Below are positions 8,087 to 16,872 of a stretch of 64,000 nt of DNA, one piece after another. The translations under genes and the position numbers were made by a program. The stretch spans positions 1 through 64,000 of the forward strand of contig DASYAI010000013.1 in NCBI GenBank assembly GCA_036501425.1. The letters are read 5' to 3'. Numbering within the stretch: position 1 is the stretch's first letter; every line of letters starts with the position of its first letter. The stretch is from DATKRB01 sp036501425 (lineage in GTDB: Bacteria > Actinomycetota > Acidimicrobiia > Acidimicrobiales > RAAP-2). The notes beneath the pieces are model-generated. The model was given only the letters and a program-made list of their open reading frames with translations, was not told where the DNA came from and searched no databases.

Positions 8087-8872
8087 ATGCGCCCAATGCA
8101 GCCCGCACAGTTCCGCCGGAGGGTGCACCGGACCGCGCCCGGTGAGCGCGAGCACGCCAGCCGTCGCTTGCGGGACCTGCTGCGTTCCAACATCTACTGG
8201 GGGGTCTACTCGCACGGCTTCCTGCCGGCCGAGCTCGATCTCATGGACACCTACGACGCCTCGCGGGCCACGGTGCGTGAGGCCCTCGGCATGTTGCGCG
8301 ACGAGGGGGCGATCGATCGCCAGCAGGGCACCGGGACCTTCGCCATCTCCCATCCGCCGCCCATGCAGCTGCGCGAGGCCCACGGCGTCTTCCACCCCGA
8401 GCACGAGAGCATGCTCGACCGCCATCGGGCCGAGGAGATCGACCGGTCGTGGCTGCCCATTCCCGGGGTGGTCGCGGCTCGCCTCGGCGTGGAGCCGGGC
8501 CTCTCGTGCCTGCGGATCGAGTACACCGCCCGGTTCAACGAGCAGGTCTTCGGGATCGCCACCAACTACCTGGTCGATCCCGAGGCTTCGTTGGTGGAGC
8601 CCTTCGCCCTCACCAACAACTGGTACAACCTGCTCACCCGCAGCGGCTTGAGCGTGGGCGAGTCGGAGTTCATCATCGGCTGCACCAACGCCGACCAGCG
8701 CACGGCCGCGATCCTGACGGTCCAGCCCGGCAGCGCCATCTTCACCATCGAGCAGGTCATCCGCGACCTCGACGGCCGTCCCTACAACTTCGCCCACATC
8801 TCGAGCCGGGGCGACCGCTCCAATTTCGTCTCGCGGGCCCGGGTGGACTCCACCGACGACACCGTTATGTGA
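8087..8872 (+). CDS. GntR/HutC family transcriptional regulator
   Basis: A 261-residue regulator. The N-terminal winged helix includes GFLPAELDLMDTYDASRATV and the REALGMLRDEGAIDRQQGTGTF wing, both diagnostic of GntR. The C-terminal half has a UTRA-type effector fold (LRIEYTARFNEQVFGIATNYLV). HutC-type regulators normally repress their neighbouring catabolic genes until a small ligand binds. It lies 68 bp upstream of an amidase and ahead of the peptide-type ABC importer, so it is the likely local regulator of the amide-utilisation genes. The start could be ATG 8087 or ATG 8096; neither has a clear ribosome-binding site, so translation may be leaderless. Confidence 0.85.
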   Translation: MRPMQPAQFRRRVHRTAPGEREHASRRLRDLLRSNIYWGVYSHGFLPAELDLMDTYDASRATVREALGMLRDEGAIDRQQGTGTFAISHPPPMQLREAHGVFHPEHESMLDRHRAEEIDRSWLPIPGVVAARLGVEPGLSCLRIEYTARFNEQVFGIATNYLVDPEASLVEPFALTNNWYNLLTRSGLSVGESEFIIGCTNADQRTAAILTVQPGSAIFTIEQVIRDLDGRPYNFAHISSRGDRSNFVSRARVDSTDDTVM

Positions 8873-8940
8873 CGCGCGCCGGCCGCGCCGGCCGGGGCGC
8901 CGTTCCGCCACCGCCATACCCGAACCGAGGAGGTCCCATC

Positions 8941-10482
8941 ATGTTCAACGTCCGCGCCACCGGATATCTCCGCCCGCCGACCACTACCCAGGTCAAGTCC
9001 TACGCCGCCCGGCACCACCTCGAACTGAGCGACGAGGAGGCGCTGGCGATGGCAGAGGCTGTCGCGGCGTCCCTTCAGGTCTTCACCCGGGTCGAGGAGC
9101 TGGAGGAGCCGAGCGTCGCGCTCAAGTACCCCCACCGCGACCCCGGCCACGCCCCCCGCAGCGGTGAGGATCCCTACAACGCCTTCATCCGCTTCTGCGA
9201 GGTCCGCGGAGCCGACGACGGACCGCTCGCCGGCAAGACGGTGGGCGTGAAGGACTGCATCGCCGTGGCCGGGGTGCCGATGACCAACGGGGGCCGCCGC
9301 ACCCCGGCGGTGGTACCCACCGAGGACGCGGTGGTGGTCGAGCGGCTGCTCGACGCGGGAGCGGTGATCACCGGCAAGACCAACCTCGAGGACCTGGCGC
9401 TCGGGCTGGGCGAGGGGTCGGCCTTCGGGGCCGCTCGCAACCCGATCGATCCGCGCTTCGCCACCGGTGGATCCTCGTCGGGATCGGGCGCCGCCGTCGG
9501 CGCCGGTCAGGTCGACCTGGCCCTGGGCGCCGACGAGGGCGGCAGCGTGCGTATCCCGGCCGCGTGGTGCGGTCTGGTGGGCATGAAGGCCACCCACGGG
9601 CTGGTGCCGTCGTATGGGCTCACCTACATGGACCACACGGTCGACCACATCGGCCCCATCACCCGAACGGTGGCGGACAACGCGTTGATGCTCGAGGTGA
9701 TGGCCGGCGCCGACTGGCGCGACCCGCAATGGGTGCGGGCCCAACCCAGCGCCGGGGCGTACAGCGCCGCAGCCGACCGGGGCATCGAGGGAGCGAAGAT
9801 CGGTGTCGTCACCGAGGCGCTCGAGGCGGCCGGGTGCACGCCCGACGTGCTGGAGGCGTTCGCGTCCGCCCAGAAGCTGCTGACCGACCTCGGGGCCGAG
9901 GTGTCGGAGGTCTCCATTCCCCTGTGGAACGACTGCTCGGCCATCGGCATGGGGGTGCTCGGCCTCGGGCTCTACGGCATGGCGATGTCCTACGGCATCG
10001 GCTTCGGTCATCTGGGTCGCGTCGACCCGGCGGTGACCGCCGCCTGGGCCGCCCAGACCCAGCTGCAGTCGGCCGATCTGCCCGAGATGTTGAAGACCAC
10101 CCTGCTCACCACCGACCACATCCTCGAGCGCTACCAGGGCGTCCCGATCGCCAAGGCGCAGAACCTGCGGCTCGAGCTGCGCCGCCAGGCCGCTGGCGCC
10201 CTGTCCGGCCTCGATCTGCTGATCACCCCGACCATCCCGACGGTGGCGTTCGAGCTGCTGGACCGGCGGGCCGAGCCGGGCGAGATGGCAGAGCGCATGC
10301 AGTTGTCGATGGGCGCCACCACCAACACCATGCCGCTGGACCTGACCGGCCAGCCTGCCCTTACGGTGCCGTGTGGGACGGGCGAGCACGGGCTGCCGAT
10401 CGGCCTGCAGCTCATCGGGCCGCATTTCGGCGAGGAGGCCATCTACCGCGCCGCCTTTGCGGTCGAGGCGGCCTCGGCCTGA
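8941..10482 (+). CDS. amidase signature family amidase
   Basis: A 513-residue amidase. The Ser-cisSer-Lys triad is readable: Lys104 in GVKDCIAVAG, the serine cluster at 178-180 in TGGSSSGSG, and the nucleophile Ser202 in DEGGSVRIPAAWCG. The sequence around MDHTVDHIGPITRTV and the overall length match the enantioselective, nitrile-pathway type of actinobacterial amidase more than GatA. It hydrolyses a carboxamide to acid plus ammonia; the substrate is unknown. ATG 8941 has GAGGAGG close upstream. It follows the GntR gene and precedes an ABC importer, which suggests hydrolysis of an imported amide. Confidence 0.88.
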   Translation: MFNVRATGYLRPPTTTQVKSYAARHHLELSDEEALAMAEAVAASLQVFTRVEELEEPSVALKYPHRDPGHAPRSGEDPYNAFIRFCEVRGADDGPLAGKTVGVKDCIAVAGVPMTNGGRRTPAVVPTEDAVVVERLLDAGAVITGKTNLEDLALGLGEGSAFGAARNPIDPRFATGGSSSGSGAAVGAGQVDLALGADEGGSVRIPAAWCGLVGMKATHGLVPSYGLTYMDHTVDHIGPITRTVADNALMLEVMAGADWRDPQWVRAQPSAGAYSAAADRGIEGAKIGVVTEALEAAGCTPDVLEAFASAQKLLTDLGAEVSEVSIPLWNDCSAIGMGVLGLGLYGMAMSYGIGFGHLGRVDPAVTAAWAAQTQLQSADLPEMLKTTLLTTDHILERYQGVPIAKAQNLRLELRRQAAGALSGLDLLITPTIPTVAFELLDRRAEPGEMAERMQLSMGATTNTMPLDLTGQPALTVPCGTGEHGLPIGLQLIGPHFGEEAIYRAAFAVEAASA

Positions 10483-10920
10483 GCGTTAGGCAGGGCCGCC
10501 GCCCGCCGCCCGCCGCCCGCCGCCCGCCGCCCGGCCGCCTGTAGGCGTCGGGCCGGCGGGCGGTTCGGCGCGCCGGCCGGGCTGCTCGCCGGTGCCCGGT
10601 GACCCGCGCCCAGCCGAGCCCCGGTGGCGCGGCACCTCATCTCTCGGACCTCGTACCCGGCGCGCACCTCTTCCCGCCGCCCGCTGGGTGCCCGCGGGGC
10701 GCGAACCGGGTGGGCCCTCAGACGGCGTAGCGGGGCGAATCTCGGCGTTTGTGGTCGGCGCGAACCCAAAGGTCCAGGCGAAGCCCCACCGCTGCCCGGC
10801 GGGGTCGGCGTAATCGCGTAGTAACGGTCCGGCCACCTCTGGTTAACAAAGGCACGACAGCGTGGACCCCATGGCAGCCGCCCCGCCGCACATGGCCCGG
10901 ACCGTCGAGGGCGCCGTCTG
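10483..10920 (+). other. 438-bp intergenic region before the ABC importer
   Basis: No convincing gene is present. The first part contains a perfect G+C-only heptamer repeat. The last 110 bp is less G+C-rich (the TAATCGCGTAGTAACG and GGTTAACAAAGG stretches near 10811-10850) and is the best place for the promoter and leader of the importer operon. The short frames here have no ribosome-binding site and Arg/Pro-rich composition. Confidence 0.5.
10496..10535 (+). repeat. heptamer tandem repeat GCCCGCC
   Basis: Four perfect copies of the 7-bp unit GCCCGCC (10501-10528), with partial units on both sides, lie just after the amidase stop codon. The stretch contains only G and C. It could be slippage-prone; no function is evident. 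Confidence 0.8.
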
Positions 10921-11865
10921 ATGGGGCGCTTCATCGGCCGGCGACTGCTCATCTCCATCCCCACCTTGATCGGCGTCACCATCGTCGTCTTCATCACCAT
11001 CAAGATCATCCCGGGGAATCCGGTGGCCGCACTGGCCGGCATCAACTCCACCGCCGCAACCCGGGCCGCGCTGACCCATCGGCTGGGGCTCGACGCGCCG
11101 CTGCCGGTCCAGTACTTCGACTGGATCTGGAGCACCCTGCGGGGGAACTTCGGCGTCTCGATCTCCCAGCAGACCGCGGTGCGCCCGCTGGTGTTCAGTG
11201 CCCTGGGCAACACCATGATCCTGGCGTTCGCCGGAGCGGTGGTGGCCTTCGTGGGCGGCTCGCTCCTCGGGCTCTGGAGCGGCTTGCGGCACCGCAGCCG
11301 CGATGGCGCCGTGGCGTCGGGCATCTCGGCGCTGGTGGTGGCCGCTCCGCAGTACACGGTGGCGCTGGTACTGCTGGTCGTCCTGACCGTCGACAACACC
11401 GTCTTCCCTTCGGGGGGCATGTACAAGGCGTCGGGCGGTGGCGGCTTCTTCGTGCTGCTCGACCACCTGGTCCTGCCCGCCGTCGCGGTGGGCCTGGCGC
11501 CGATGGGGGTGATCGCCCGGATCTTCCGTTCCTCCCTCATCGACGTGATGAACCAGGACTTCGTCACCTCCCTGCGCAGTCGGGGCCTGAGCCGTCGGAC
11601 CGTGCTGCGCCACGTGATCCACAACACGCTGCCGTCGCTGTTTACGGTGGCCGGCCTGCAGATCGGCTTCCTGCTCGGTGGAGCGCTGTTCGTGGAGATC
11701 CTCTTCACCTGGCCGGGGCTGGGCCAGCTGATCTACCAGTCCATCTCGGCCCGGGACTACCCGGTGATCGAGGCCTGCTCGCTCATGCTCGCCACCGCCT
11801 TCGTGCTCCTCAACGTGGTCATCGACGCCGGGCACGCCATGATCGATCCCCGGGTGCGGCAATGA
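10921..11865 (+). CDS. peptide/nickel-type ABC transporter permease (DppB-like)
   Basis: A 314-residue permease with six predicted helices. It opens with the standard DppB N-terminus MGRFIGRRLLISIPTLIGVT, has the periplasmic NPVAALAG segment, and carries the cytoplasmic coupling (EAA) loop around FVTSLRSRGLSRRTVLRHVI. It forms the channel with the next gene. The stop overlaps the ATG of the second permease (ATGA). Together with two ATPases and a binding protein it makes a complete importer, set between two amidase genes, so its cargo is probably an amide, peptide or ureido compound. Confidence 0.9.
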   Translation: MGRFIGRRLLISIPTLIGVTIVVFITIKIIPGNPVAALAGINSTAATRAALTHRLGLDAPLPVQYFDWIWSTLRGNFGVSISQQTAVRPLVFSALGNTMILAFAGAVVAFVGGSLLGLWSGLRHRSRDGAVASGISALVVAAPQYTVALVLLVVLTVDNTVFPSGGMYKASGGGGFFVLLDHLVLPAVAVGLAPMGVIARIFRSSLIDVMNQDFVTSLRSRGLSRRTVLRHVIHNTLPSLFTVAGLQIGFLLGGALFVEILFTWPGLGQLIYQSISARDYPVIEACSLMLATAFVLLNVVIDAGHAMIDPRVRQ

Positions 11866-12767
11866 GCGCCATCGAGCTGCCCCTCGGTCCGCGGCCGGTT
11901 CCCCCGCGCCAGCTCGACGCCGACTCGCTCGTCGCCCGGCGGACCCGTCGGAAGCTGCCGCTCAGCGTCGTGATCCCCGGCACCTTCCTCGCCTTGGTGG
12001 CGCTGGCCGCCATCTTCGCCCCGCTGGTCGCGCCCGACTCGCCCGTGGCCGGCTCGGTCGCCCAACGCCTGCTGCGGATCGGCGCCGGGGGGCACCTGCT
12101 GGGCACCGACGGCCAGGGACGCGACATCCTGAGCCGCCTGATCTGGGGAGCTCGCCCGTCGCTGCTCGAGGGCATCATCCCCGTCGCCGTGGCGGGCGCC
12201 GTCGGCACCGCGCTGGGAATGGTCGCCGGCCTGTCGTCGCGCCGCATCCACACGCTGGTGATGCGGAGCCTCGACGTCATCTACTCGTTCCCCGCCGTCC
12301 TGTTGGCCATCGCCCTGGCGGCCGCCCTCGGGGCCGGGGTGGTCAACGACATCGTGGCGCTCTCCATCGTCCTCGTCCCGCCGATCGCCCGGGTGGCGGA
12401 GACCGAGGTGGCCCGCCTCCGCTCGGCCGACTTCATGGAGGCGGCGAGGGCCAGCGGCGCCACCTGGCCGAGCATCGCCGGGCGTCAGGTGCTGCCCAAC
12501 ATCGCGCCGGTCCTCCTCGTGTACTGCACCGCGCTGGTGGGCCTGGCCATCGTGTTCGCCGGCGGACTGTCGTTCCTCGGCCTGGGCATCGCCCCGCCCC
12601 ATCCCGAGTGGGGCTCCATGCTGAACGACCTGAACCAGGACCTCTACACCCAACCGGTGCTGGCCCTGATCCCGGCGGTGATGATCTTCGTCACCGCCCT
12701 CGCGTTCAACGTGCTGGGCGACGGCCTCCGTGACTACCTCGACATCCGATCGGAGGCGGCGTCGTGA
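11862..12767 (+). CDS. peptide/nickel-type ABC transporter permease (DppC-like)
   Basis: A 301-residue partner permease. A cytoplasmic N-terminus of about 40 residues precedes the first helix (the DppC-type N-terminal extension), then HLLGTDGQGRDILSRLIWGA, the diagnostic DppC periplasmic motif, and the EAA loop FMEAARASGATWPSI for ATPase contact. The C-terminus ends in NVLGDGLRDYLDIR, as usual for DppC. The ATG start at 11862 overlaps the DppB-like stop, and its own TGA overlaps the GTG of the ATPase gene, so the genes are co-translated. Confidence 0.9.
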   Translation: MSAIELPLGPRPVPPRQLDADSLVARRTRRKLPLSVVIPGTFLALVALAAIFAPLVAPDSPVAGSVAQRLLRIGAGGHLLGTDGQGRDILSRLIWGARPSLLEGIIPVAVAGAVGTALGMVAGLSSRRIHTLVMRSLDVIYSFPAVLLAIALAAALGAGVVNDIVALSIVLVPPIARVAETEVARLRSADFMEAARASGATWPSIAGRQVLPNIAPVLLVYCTALVGLAIVFAGGLSFLGLGIAPPHPEWGSMLNDLNQDLYTQPVLALIPAVMIFVTALAFNVLGDGLRDYLDIRSEAAS

Positions 12768-13882
12768 CCATGACCAGCTTTGGCCGGACGAGGGAGGTCC
12801 GGGGCGCTCGCGGCGCCTGGGCGCCCGGCGGCAAGCGACCGACGGCCGAGCGCCTCGAGCCCGAGGGTGCCCTGAAGGTGACCGACCTGTCGGTGACCTT
12901 CCGCACCGCTGCCCGCACCGTCGAGGCGGTGCGCGGCATCAGCTTCGGCGTCGAGCCAGGCCGCACGCTGGTGCTGCTCGGGGAGTCGGGCAGCGGCAAG
13001 TCGGTGAGCGCGCGGTCGATCATGCGCCTCTACGGCGACGCGGTGACGGTCGGCGGCCAGGTCACGTTCGGGGACGTCGACCTCCTCTCCCTACCCGAAC
13101 GCGACATGCAGGACGTGCGGGGCCGCGCCATCGCCCTCGTGCCCCAGGACGCCTCGGGCACCCTCGACCCGCTGCGCCGGATCGGCTCCCAGATCGTCGA
13201 AGTCCTGCGCCGCCACCGCATCGTGGACTCGGCGGCGGCCGGGCGGGAGCGGGCGGCCGAGCTGCTGGGCCAGGTCGGCCTGTCGGATCCCCGCCGGGCG
13301 GTGCGGGCCTACCCCCACGAGCTCTCCGGCGGCATGCGCCAGCGGGCCCTGATCGCCATCGCCATCGCCTGCTCGCCCCGGCTGCTCATCGCCGACGAGC
13401 CCACCACCGCCCTCGACGTGACCATCCAGGCCCAGGTGCTCGACCTCTTCGGCCGCCTGCAAGAGGAGCTGGGCATGGGGCTGCTGTTCGTCACCCACGA
13501 CGTGGGGGTGGCCCGCCAGATCGCCGACCGGGTGGCGGTGATGTACGCCGGCCGGCTGGTGGAGGACGGCCCGGGGGTCGAGGTGCTGGATCGACCCGCG
13601 CACCCCTACACGGCCGGGCTGCTCGGCGCCGTGCCCACCCGGGACACCCCCCGGGGGGCGTTGCACGCTATCCCCGGCCAGCCACCGGCGGCCGGTGCCC
13701 AAACGCCGGGCGCCTGCGCGTTCGCCCCGCGCTGCGGCTACGCCCTCGAGGAGTGCGGGCACGAGCAGCCCGAACTGGTGGCCGTCGGACCCGGCCACAG
13801 CGCCGCCTGCCCGGTGATGGGTGGCCGGGTACCGGTGGTCGTCGGCCAGCGGCCCACCACCGACGAGACGGGCCAGCCATGA
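12764..13882 (+). CDS. dipeptide-type ABC transporter ATP-binding protein (DppD-like)
   Basis: A 372-residue ATPase with Walker A GESGSGKS, signature LSGGMRQR, Walker B LLIADEP and the H-loop VTHD. The C-terminal oligopeptide-transporter domain carries the cysteines of the iron-sulfur-type cluster motif ([15 protein letters not shown]). About 40 residues precede the usual start, rich in Gly/Arg. GTG 12764 (overlapping the DppC-like stop) is chosen, but ATG 12770 is an alternative. It powers import with the second ATPase. Confidence 0.88.
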   Translation: MTMTSFGRTREVRGARGAWAPGGKRPTAERLEPEGALKVTDLSVTFRTAARTVEAVRGISFGVEPGRTLVLLGESGSGKSVSARSIMRLYGDAVTVGGQVTFGDVDLLSLPERDMQDVRGRAIALVPQDASGTLDPLRRIGSQIVEVLRRHRIVDSAAAGRERAAELLGQVGLSDPRRAVRAYPHELSGGMRQRALIAIAIACSPRLLIADEPTTALDVTIQAQVLDLFGRLQEELGMGLLFVTHDVGVARQIADRVAVMYAGRLVEDGPGVEVLDRPAHPYTAGLLGAVPTRDTPRGALHAIPGQPPAAGAQTPGACAFAPRCGYALEECGHEQPELVAVGPGHSAACPVMGGRVPVVVGQRPTTDETGQP

Positions 13883-14907
13883 CCGCCCCGCTGCTGCTGG
13901 CAGAGCATCTCTCCAAGCGCTTCGACAACGGAGTGCTGGCGGTGGACGACGTCAGCATCACGGTGTACCCGGGCGAGACGGTCGGGGTGGTGGGCGAATC
14001 GGGCTGCGGCAAGTCCACCACCGGCAAGCTCATCCTGCGCCTGCTGGAGGCCGACACCGGCTACGTCGCCTTCGACGGCATGAACCTCCAGACCATGATC
14101 GGCCGCCGGCTCCAGCACCTGCGGGCCCAGCTGCAACTGGTGCCCCAGAATCCCCAGACCTCGCTCAATCCGCGCCTGACCATCACCGAGGCGGTGGTCT
14201 TCAACCTGCGCACCCACGGGTGGGACAAGAAGGCGGCCGCCCGGCGCACGGCCGAGCTGCTCGACATGGTCGGCGTGCCCCGGGACTACTCGCAGCGGTT
14301 CCCCCACGAGCTGTCGGGCGGCCAGCTCCAGCGGGTGGCCATCGCCCGGGCGCTCTCCACGAACCCCAAGCTCGTCGTGTGCGACGAGGCGGTCTCCGCC
14401 CTCGACAAGAGCGTGCAGGCCCAGGTGCTCAACCTGCTGGTCGAGCTGCAGCGCGAGCTCGGCATGGCCTACCTGTTCATCTCCCACGACCTGGCGGTGG
14501 TCGAGCACCTTTCGGACCGGGTGGTGGTCATGTACCTCGGCCGGGTGGTCGAGGAGTCCAGCGCGGCGGAGCTGTGGCGCCGCCCGGCCCACCCCTACAC
14601 CGAGGCCCTCTTCTCGTCGGTGCCCGGACCGCAGGGCCGGCGGGTGGTCTTGCGCGGCGACCTGCCGAGCCCGGCCAACCCGCCCAGCGGCTGCGGCTTC
14701 CGTACCCGGTGCCCGGTGGCGATGGACCGCTGTGCCGACGCCCGTCCCGAGCCGGTCGCCGTCCGGGGCGAGAGCTCGGAGAGCTCGGACGCTTCGGATA
14801 GCCCGGACGGTTCGGATCGCCAGGGCGGCTCGCACCAGGCCGCGTGCCTGCGGGTGGCCGAAGGATCCGGGGCGGACCGCTCGCCGGTCGGGACGGGCGC
14901 GCCGTGA
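13879..14907 (+). CDS. dipeptide-type ABC transporter ATP-binding protein (DppF-like)
   Basis: A 342-residue ATPase with Walker [10 protein letters not shown], signature LSGGQLQR, a Walker B-type [11 protein letters not shown] and the switch His in [10 protein letters not shown]. The C-terminal domain has the [14 protein letters not shown] cluster motif. Between that cluster and the final QAACL segment lies a Ser/Asp-rich insertion ([16 protein letters not shown]), which reflects short repeats in the DNA (about 14768-14820) and is absent from typical family members. The ATG start overlaps the stop of the DppD-like gene. The stop codon itself lies in a 24-bp-period tandem repeat. Confidence 0.88.
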   Translation: MTAPLLLAEHLSKRFDNGVLAVDDVSITVYPGETVGVVGESGCGKSTTGKLILRLLEADTGYVAFDGMNLQTMIGRRLQHLRAQLQLVPQNPQTSLNPRLTITEAVVFNLRTHGWDKKAAARRTAELLDMVGVPRDYSQRFPHELSGGQLQRVAIARALSTNPKLVVCDEAVSALDKSVQAQVLNLLVELQRELGMAYLFISHDLAVVEHLSDRVVVMYLGRVVEESSAAELWRRPAHPYTEALFSSVPGPQGRRVVLRGDLPSPANPPSGCGFRTRCPVAMDRCADARPEPVAVRGESSESSDASDSPDGSDRQGGSHQAACLRVAEGSGADRSPVGTGAP

Positions 14908-14955
14908 GGCCCTCGCGAACCCCCGCCGTGAGGCCCTCGCGAACGCTCGCCGTGA
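14900..14955 (+). repeat. 24-bp-period tandem repeat across the end of the ATPase gene
   Basis: The 20-mer CGCCGTGAGGCCCTCGCGAA occurs at 14900 and again at 14924, and a partial third copy (CGCCGTGA) begins near 14949. The first copy contains the stop codon of the DppF-like gene. It is followed by about 150 bp without an evident gene before the binding-protein gene. Confidence 0.75.
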
Positions 14956-15106
14956 CCGGGCGCTCGGGACCCCCGCCGGGCGCCTCGCCCGTCCACGCCC
15001 CGCCCGGGGGCAGACCAGATCCGGACAGTCGGCCCGCTCGGGGGGAGCCGGTCGCTGTGCATCCATCACCGCCCGCTCCGGAGGGCACGACACAAAGGAG
15101 AGTGCA

Positions 15107-16750
15107 TTGCATCCCCTCAACCGCCTGCAGTCCGGCCTCGGTGCCAGGAGCCGCGGGCGATCAGCCCGCCGGCGGATCGCATCTCTGGTCGGCGCCGCCG
15201 CCACCGTGGCCTCCGTGGCGACGGTCGGGACCGGTGGCCCGGCCTCGGCCGCCTCGGGCCACGGCGGGACGCTCATCGTCGGCATGACCGCCGGCGCCAT
15301 CCCCGAGCTCGACACCGAGCTGGCCGGCCTGCAGGGCTACGAGGGCTACCGGTTCGTGGGCAACTCCCTCTACGACGGCCTGACCCGGTTCAACCTCTTG
15401 CAGTCGACCAAGGTCCCCTCGGTGGTCCCCGACCTCGCCACCTCGTGGACCGCCAACTCGACCGCCACGGCGTGGACGTTCACGTTGCGGTCCGGGGTGA
15501 CCTTCCAGGACGGCACGCCGTTCGACTCGGCCGCCGTGCTCTTCAACCTCGAGCGGGACTTCGATCCCAGCTTCAAGTACTACGACGCCGCGGTCGCCGC
15601 CGAGGCGTCGACCCTCACCTCGGGCGTCGCCTCGTACAGCGCGCCCACCCCGACGACGGTCCAGATCAACATGAAGACGCCGGACTCCCACCTGCCGTCG
15701 GACCTCACCACCTTGTACTTCGCCAGCCCGACGGCGGTCCAGGCGGAGGGCAACACCGAGTTCAACCTGAAGCCGGTGGGCACGGGCCCGTTCGAGTTCG
15801 TGTCGGAGACCACGGGCCAGCAGCTGGTGCTGGCGCCGTTCAAGCACTACTGGGCCGGCGCTCCCAAGCTCTCCCGACTGATCCTCAAGCCGATCCCCGA
15901 TCCCTCGGCCCGCATCGCCGCCCTGCGCTCGGGCGAGGTGAACTGGATCGAGTACCCGACACCCGACGACATCGCGTCGCTGAAGGCACGGGGCTTCCAG
16001 ATCGATCAGAACGCCTACGACCACATCTGGCCCTGGATCTTCAACACCGCCGAAAAGCCCTGGGACAACGTGCTGGTCCGCCAGGCGGCCAACTACGCCA
16101 TCAACCGCCAGGCCATGGCGACCGACCTGTTGCACGGCACCGCCCTGCCGGCGTACCAGCTCATCCCGCCGGCGAACGCCGCCTACAGCAAGTCCAGCTT
16201 CACCTACAAGTACGACCCGGCCAAGGCGAAGCAGCTGCTGAAGCAGGCCGGCTACCCCAACGGCTTCACCGCCAGCGTCTCGTACCCGACCAGCGGGTCG
16301 GGGAACATGATCCCCCAGCCGATGAACGAGGAGCTGCAGAGCGACCTGGCCAAGGTGGGCATCCACATCAACCTGGTCCCGATGGAGTGGTCGACGATGT
16401 TGACCCAGTTCGAGACCGGCACGATGCCCGGGGGAGCGAGCGCCACCAACATCTCGCTCACCTTCCAGCAGGAAGCCATCTGGGCGGGCCTGTTCATGAC
16501 GGGATCGCCACTGAACACGGCCCACTTCTCCAACGCCACGGTCGACAGCCTGCTGACCCAGGCCCAGTCGGTCAGCAACGTGGCGGCCCGCAACAAGCTG
16601 TACACCCAGATCGGCAACGTCATCACCCAGCAGGCCCCGTGGCTCTTCGTGGTCAACGACGAGAACCCCCGGGCACTGGCGCCCAGCGTCCACGGCTTCA
16701 TCGAGCCCAAGTCCTGGTTCGTCAACCTGACCACCGTCTGGGTCGGCTGA
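15107..16750 (+). CDS. ABC transporter substrate-binding protein, family 5 (peptide-type)
   Basis: A 547-residue secreted solute-binding protein. A basic N-region (RSARRRIASL) and a hydrophobic core ending in TGGPASAAS form a Sec signal peptide with likely cleavage near residue 48. There is no lipobox cysteine, so it may be a released or otherwise retained protein. Family 5 features include YDGLTRFN, WTFTLRSGVTFQDGTPFDSA and the long C-terminal lobe. I chose TTG 15107 because AAAGGAG lies six bases upstream and the signal peptide begins there. It is the receptor of the importer encoded immediately before it; the second amidase follows. Confidence 0.88.
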   Translation: MHPLNRLQSGLGARSRGRSARRRIASLVGAAATVASVATVGTGGPASAASGHGGTLIVGMTAGAIPELDTELAGLQGYEGYRFVGNSLYDGLTRFNLLQSTKVPSVVPDLATSWTANSTATAWTFTLRSGVTFQDGTPFDSAAVLFNLERDFDPSFKYYDAAVAAEASTLTSGVASYSAPTPTTVQINMKTPDSHLPSDLTTLYFASPTAVQAEGNTEFNLKPVGTGPFEFVSETTGQQLVLAPFKHYWAGAPKLSRLILKPIPDPSARIAALRSGEVNWIEYPTPDDIASLKARGFQIDQNAYDHIWPWIFNTAEKPWDNVLVRQAANYAINRQAMATDLLHGTALPAYQLIPPANAAYSKSSFTYKYDPAKAKQLLKQAGYPNGFTASVSYPTSGSGNMIPQPMNEELQSDLAKVGIHINLVPMEWSTMLTQFETGTMPGGASATNISLTFQQEAIWAGLFMTGSPLNTAHFSNATVDSLLTQAQSVSNVAARNKLYTQIGNVITQQAPWLFVVNDENPRALAPSVHGFIEPKSWFVNLTTVWVG

Positions 16751-16794
16751 ACGCCGCGGGGATCACCAACCGCATCGCATCACTGAACGACGGC

Positions 16795-16858
16795 ATTGCT
16801 GAACATCGCCACCACTCACCAACCGCACCCCATCAACCGCACCGCACCCCCATCACGA
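16795..16858 (+). promoter_or_regulatory. C-rich, G-poor stretch, possible Rho-utilisation (rut) site
   Basis: In the transcript sense this 64-nt stretch is about half C with only a handful of G residues, in a genome where C and G are otherwise balanced. It consists of spaced ACCGCACC/ATCACC-type units without stable hairpins. Such bubbles of C over G are the typical property of Rho loading sites. It lies between the binding-protein gene and the second amidase and could reduce downstream expression. This is a compositional reading only. Confidence 0.3.
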
Positions 16859-16872
16859 AAGGACCACCAGCC

